From contig JAUJOA010000003.1 of NCBI GenBank assembly GCA_030447875.1, forward strand, positions 161,927 to 195,371: 33,445 nucleotides of DNA, read 5' to 3'. The stretch comes from Thermoleophilaceae bacterium (GTDB taxonomy: Bacteria > Actinomycetota > Thermoleophilia > Solirubrobacterales > Thermoleophilaceae). This document shows positions 31,042 through 33,445 of the stretch, in pieces. A program made the translations under genes and the position numbers. How positions within the stretch are numbered: position 1 is the stretch's first letter; the number at the start of each line of letters is the position of its first letter. Under the pieces are notes generated by a model. The model searched no databases, was not told where the DNA came from, and saw only the letters and a list, made by a program, of their open reading frames with translations.

Positions 31042-31791
31042 TCAGACTGCGATCAGCAGCTTCTCGGCGTATTCCCGCGGCAGCCCCGTCGCCGCCACCT
31101 CGTCGGCGACGGCCTCCGCGTCGTAGGAGACCCGCTGGATCTCGGCGGTCAGCTCCCCGCCGGCGTTCTCGAGCACGGCGAACGCCGCGCGCGGGTCCCC
31201 GTCCTTCGGCTTTCCCACCGACCCGCAGTTCACGAACAGGACGCCGCCGTACTCGTGGACCCATGGCTGATGGGTGTGGCCGAAGACGAGCACGTCGCAG
31301 TCCGCCTGCGCCGCGATCCGCTCGAACGTCCGCGCCGGCTTGTCCTCGAAGAGGTACTCGTTGACCTTGCGCGGTGAGCCGTGGACCAGCCGCACGCGCC
31401 GCCCGCCGAGATCCACGCGGAGGTCGAACGGCAGCCCGCGCAGGAAGTCCTTCGCCTCAGCCCGCGTGTGCTCCAGCGTCCACTCCACCGAGCGCTGGCC
31501 GAGCTCTCGATCCCGCGGGTCGCGGTAGGCGCAGCCACAGTCCTCGAGGTCCCGGGCGATAGCGTGGTCGTAGTTGCCGTGGATCGTCGGGATCGCGCGC
31601 TGCTCGACCAGCCGGCACACCTCGTTCGGGTGAGGCCCGTAGCCGACGAGGTCGCCGCCGCAATAGATGGCCTCCACGCCCATCTCCTTGATCTCGCCCA
31701 GCGTGGCCTCGAGCGCCGGAAGGTTGGCGTGGAGATCGGTGATCACGCCGATGCGGTCGAAGCGGCGAGCGGCAGCGATGTCGGCGGTCAT
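31042..31791 (-). CDS. Calcineurin-like metallophosphoesterase in the ars locus
   Basis: A cytoplasmic two-metal phosphoesterase of 249 residues. The motifs are in order: GVITDLHANLPALEATL, GGDLVGYGPHP, HGNYDHAIA, LVHGSPR and FGHTHQPW, then VNCGSVGKPKDGDPRAAF, as in YfcE/MJ0936-like enzymes. It is the first gene of the leftward unit with arsC and aqpS, and its promoter overlaps the ArsR-like operator. A role in arsenic response (for example hydrolysing a phosphorylated or arsenylated compound) is only an inference. ATG 31791 is preferred, as the predicted transcription start is close to it; ATG 31812 and TTG 31818 would lie in the promoter. Confidence 0.85.
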   Translation of the reverse strand: MTADIAAARRFDRIGVITDLHANLPALEATLGEIKEMGVEAIYCGGDLVGYGPHPNEVCRLVEQRAIPTIHGNYDHAIARDLEDCGCAYRDPRDRELGQRSVEWTLEHTRAEAKDFLRGLPFDLRVDLGGRRVRLVHGSPRKVNEYLFEDKPARTFERIAAQADCDVLVFGHTHQPWVHEYGGVLFVNCGSVGKPKDGDPRAAFAVLENAGGELTAEIQRVSYDAEAVADEVAATGLPREYAEKLLIAV

Positions 31792-31801
31792 CCGAGCACG
31801 C

Positions 31802-31840
31802 AGTCTAAGCATTGACAATTATCAGTTCAATCGATATATG
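31802..31840. promoter_or_regulatory. Face-to-face ars promoters
   Basis: Rightward: TTGACA (31812-31817), 17 bases, TATATG (31835-31840), which places the transcript start at or next to the arsR ATG 31848. Leftward: TTGAAC (31830-31825), 17 bases, TAGACT (31807-31802), with a start expected near 31795, next to ATG 31791. The two promoters overlap almost completely, and both mRNAs would be leaderless or nearly so. Confidence 0.7.
31811..31831. promoter_or_regulatory. ArsR-like operator
   Basis: ATTGA and TCAAT form an inverted repeat with an 11-base centre (31811-31815 and 31827-31831). TTGA/TCAA half-sites with a similar centre are usual for ArsR/SmtB repressors. It covers the -35 elements of both divergent promoters, so bound repressor would close both. 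Confidence 0.68.
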
Positions 31841-31847
31841 TGGATCG

Positions 31848-32204
31848 ATGGCTGTCGATCTCGAGCTCGCGCCGAAGCAGAAGCGCCCCGCGGGCGAACC
31901 GTGCTGTAAGCCCGTCGCCTATCCCGAAGTGGAGCGCCAGGTGGCCGAGCGCATGGCCGCCGTGGCGAAGGCGCTCGCCGATCCGATCCGGCTGCAGCTC
32001 GTCGATGTCTTGAGAAAGCACGCCGGCAAGGTCTGCGTCTGCGAGCTCACGCCGCTGTTCGACGTAGGTCAACCGACCGTGTCCCATCACCTGAAGGTCC
32101 TTCGCTCGGCCGGGATCGTCGACTCAGAGCGCCAGGGCCTGTGGGCCTACTACTACGTGCGCCCGGAGGCGCTGAAGGAGCTGTCGCGGTGGCTCGGCAG
32201 CTGA
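31848..32204 (+). CDS. arsR: ArsR-family arsenic-responsive repressor
   Basis: A winged-helix repressor of 118 residues that leaves DNA when it binds As(III). The DNA-binding part has AVAKALADPIRLQLVDVL and VGQPTVSHHLKVLRSAGIVDSERQG. The inducer site is likely CVC (Cys63 and Cys65) in KVCVCELT, the place used in the ELCVCDL motif of classical ArsR. A second cysteine pair, Cys19-Cys20, lies in the N-terminal extension GEPCCKP and could supply another ligand. ATG 31848 fits the promoter. The fusion gene starts 16 bases downstream. Confidence 0.93.
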   Translation: MAVDLELAPKQKRPAGEPCCKPVAYPEVERQVAERMAAVAKALADPIRLQLVDVLRKHAGKVCVCELTPLFDVGQPTVSHHLKVLRSAGIVDSERQGLWAYYYVRPEALKELSRWLGS

Positions 32205-32220
32205 CCGGGGAGGCCGCGCC

Positions 32221-33333
32221 GTGCACGACGACGTAGTGCGCTCGATGCTCACCGAACACGAGACGTGGGCGGTGGTCGGCTGCTCACCGGATCCCGCGCG
32301 CGACAGCCATCAGATCGCGAGCCTTCTCAAGTCGCGCGGCCATCGCGTGATACCGGTGAATCCGGCCGCCTCGGAGATCCTCGGCGAGCGCTGCTATCCG
32401 AGCCTCGGCGATATTCCACAGCACGAGCGCGTCGACGTGGTCGACGTCTTTCGGCGTTCGGACCAGGCCGGGAGACACGTCGACGAGGCGATCGAGATTG
32501 GCGCCAGAGGCGTCTGGCTCCAGCTCGGCGTGATCGACCACCAGGCCGCTGAGCGCGCCCGGGAGGCCGGGCTGGACGTGGTCATGAATCGCTGCCCGAG
32601 GATCGAGGTGCCGCGGCTCCACCTCCCGCCGCGGCTCGAAGAGAAGTCAAGGACCATGCCGCCGCGGGACTGGCGATCGCCGATCCTGGAGGTCGAAAAC
32701 GGCGAACGGCAGACGGTGGCGCTCTACTCGAAGCTGGCGCCCGTGTACGAGGCGTGGGCGCGGTTCACCGAGTCGCGTCCGCGGCAACGGGTCCTGGAGC
32801 TCGCGGCCGTGCGCGACGGCGAGGCGGTGCTCGAGGTCGCAACCGGCACCGGGGTACAGCTCGTCGCACTCGCGCAGCGCAACCGCTCCGGTCGCACGGT
32901 CGGGATCGAGCTGGCCGACGGGATGCTCGTGAAGACCCGGAAGCGGGTTGCCGGTGCCGGACTTCGAGGAGTGGAGGTCGAGAAGGCCAGCGCGCTGAGC
33001 CTTCCGCTGCCGGATGCCGGCTTCGACCTCGTGACCAACGGCTACATGCTGGACCTCCTGCCGCGCGACGACATCCCGAAGGCGCTCTCCGAGTTCCGCC
33101 GCGTCCTCAAGCCCGGAGGCCGACTGGTGCTCTCGAACATGACCAAGGGTGAGCGCCCCTGGCACGGGGTCTGGGACTTTCTCTACGCACGCGGCATCGT
33201 CTTGACCGCCAACTGCCGCGGGGTGCTCGCAGCGCCGGTCCTTGAGAAGCTCGGCTTCACCGAAATCCGGCGCGAGTACATCGCGCAGATGCTCTTTGCC
33301 TCGGAGATCGTCTCGGCGCGAAAACCGGAGTAG
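32221..33333 (+). CDS. Fusion of CoA-binding domain and SAM methyltransferase in the ars locus
   Basis: A 370-residue two-domain protein. Residues 1-135 are a YccU-like CoA-binding domain: WAVVGCSPDPARDSHQIASLL, RVIPVNP, RCYPSLGDIP, GARGVWLQLGVID and LDVVMNRCPRIEVPRL. After a short linker, residues 160-370 are a class I methyltransferase: YSKLAPVYEAWARF, VLEVATGTGVQL (motif I), VGIELADGM, LPLPDAGFDLVTNGYMLDLL and LKPGGRLVLSN, as in UbiE-type enzymes. It lacks the cysteine set expected of the arsenite methylase ArsM. A start at Met146 could yield the methyltransferase alone, but the frame is continuous. It is probably cotranscribed with arsR, so arsenic-inducible. Substrate unknown. Confidence 0.85.
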   Translation: MHDDVVRSMLTEHETWAVVGCSPDPARDSHQIASLLKSRGHRVIPVNPAASEILGERCYPSLGDIPQHERVDVVDVFRRSDQAGRHVDEAIEIGARGVWLQLGVIDHQAAERAREAGLDVVMNRCPRIEVPRLHLPPRLEEKSRTMPPRDWRSPILEVENGERQTVALYSKLAPVYEAWARFTESRPRQRVLELAAVRDGEAVLEVATGTGVQLVALAQRNRSGRTVGIELADGMLVKTRKRVAGAGLRGVEVEKASALSLPLPDAGFDLVTNGYMLDLLPRDDIPKALSEFRRVLKPGGRLVLSNMTKGERPWHGVWDFLYARGIVLTANCRGVLAAPVLEKLGFTEIRREYIAQMLFASEIVSARKPE

Positions 33334-33352
33334 CGCTCGCTCCTAGTCCGTC

Positions 33353-33445
33353 CTAGGCGCCCGCGGGCGCCATCGGAAGGAGCTCCTGGAGGCCGAGGTT
33401 CTCGAGCGGATCGAGCACCGAGTGCTGAGCGCACGCGGGCACTAG
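33353..33445 (-). CDS. C-terminal end of an unknown gene (runs off the window)
   Basis: An open frame of 30 codons enters from the right edge and stops at TAG 33355-33353: LVPACAQHSVLDPLENLGLQ then ELLPMAPAGA. Third positions are strongly G/C, as in the neighbouring genes. The fragment is too short to name. It would converge with the fusion gene, 19 bases away. A 16-base palindrome GGCGCCCGCGGGCGCC (33356-33371) lies inside its last codons. Confidence 0.4.
   Translation of the reverse strand, partial: LVPACAQHSVLDPLENLGLQELLPMAPAGA

Noticed and set aside
32656-33333. A separate methyltransferase gene starting at internal ATG 32656
   Set aside because: The frame is continuous from GTG 32221 with no stop, the linker is natural and the AAGGA before this ATG is only 2 bases away, too close for a normal ribosome binding site. 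It remains possible as a secondary product.
32221-33333. Assignment of the methyltransferase as arsenite methylase ArsM
   Set aside because: ArsM enzymes carry three or four conserved cysteines that bind As(III); these are not seen, and the domain looks like the UbiE type.
33356-33371. Perfect 16-base palindrome GGCGCCCGCGGGCGCC as a terminator or operator
   Set aside because: It leaves no loop for a hairpin and lies in the last codons of a likely gene made of Ala, Gly and Pro codons, so GC-rich coding explains it.
1-33445. CRISPR arrays, tRNA or rRNA genes, insertion sequences, phage genes
   Set aside because: No regularly spaced repeats, no cloverleaf with a CCA end, no transposase or integrase motif and no phage structural protein was recognised on either strand.

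Overview
The window is GC-rich and densely coded, with frequent GTG and TTG starts, short gaps and many 1-4 base overlaps. Gene content (lysA-hom-thrC cluster, PspA with its partners PspAA and PspAB, a c-di-AMP riboswitch on a cell-wall peptidase, an RskA-type anti-sigma factor, a PknB-like kinase, DUF4383) points to an actinobacterium. The general look suggests the Thermoleophilia/Solirubrobacterales side of the phylum; this placement is inferred from reading alone, without any search.

Layout. 1-3177 (minus): lysA, hom and the start of thrC, for lysine and threonine synthesis. 3192-3902: an alpha/beta hydrolase diverging from lysA through a palindrome whose ends are both start codons. 3899-7866: a zinc locus made of a permease-ATPase-permease ABC operon, a divergent Zur repressor and a convergent ZnuA lipoprotein, with Zur-like boxes at both promoter regions. 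7915-10030 (minus): lgt and an M23 peptidase with a long coiled coil, the latter behind a cyclic di-AMP riboswitch. 10114-12647: an envelope-stress module, htpX-pspAB facing pspA-pspAA. 12690-14131: a lipoprotein and a CtaG-type oxidase assembly protein.

14157-23230 is a lipid-catabolism and signalling stretch: an acyl-CoA dehydrogenase, a cell-wall-binding-repeat lipoprotein, a small unknown protein, a methyltransferase, a pair of acyl-CoA dehydrogenases (the larger one frameshifted as written), a membrane Ser/Thr kinase and a thiolase. Two nearly identical 16-base palindromes, upstream of the first dehydrogenase and of the thiolase, suggest one TetR-type repressor controls both. 23259-26844 holds unrelated small units: an unknown protein, an SGNH lipoprotein, pterin dehydratase, a BtuF-like protein, an SRPBCC protein and a rhomboid protease. 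26878-29660 carries two ECF sigma factors, one with an RskA-like anti-sigma factor and one with a small membrane protein, around a DUF4383 membrane protein.

29711-33333 is an arsenic locus. A metallophosphoesterase, an arsenate reductase with an extra helical domain and an AqpS-like aquaglyceroporin read leftward. ArsR and an unusual fusion of a CoA-binding domain to a methyltransferase read rightward. The two transcripts appear to start from face-to-face overlapping promoters that share one ArsR-like operator. The likely logic is reduction of arsenate by ArsC and exit of arsenite through the channel; no ArsB or Acr3 pump lies in the window.

The items most worth a second look are the CoA-binding/methyltransferase fusion in the ars locus, the shared ars promoter/operator, clusters of GTTGACA-like heptads in two intergenic gaps, the start-codon palindrome at lysA, the kinase-dehydrogenase linkage with its frameshift, and the structured 21849-21954 interval. 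No tRNA, rRNA, CRISPR array, insertion sequence or phage gene was recognised.
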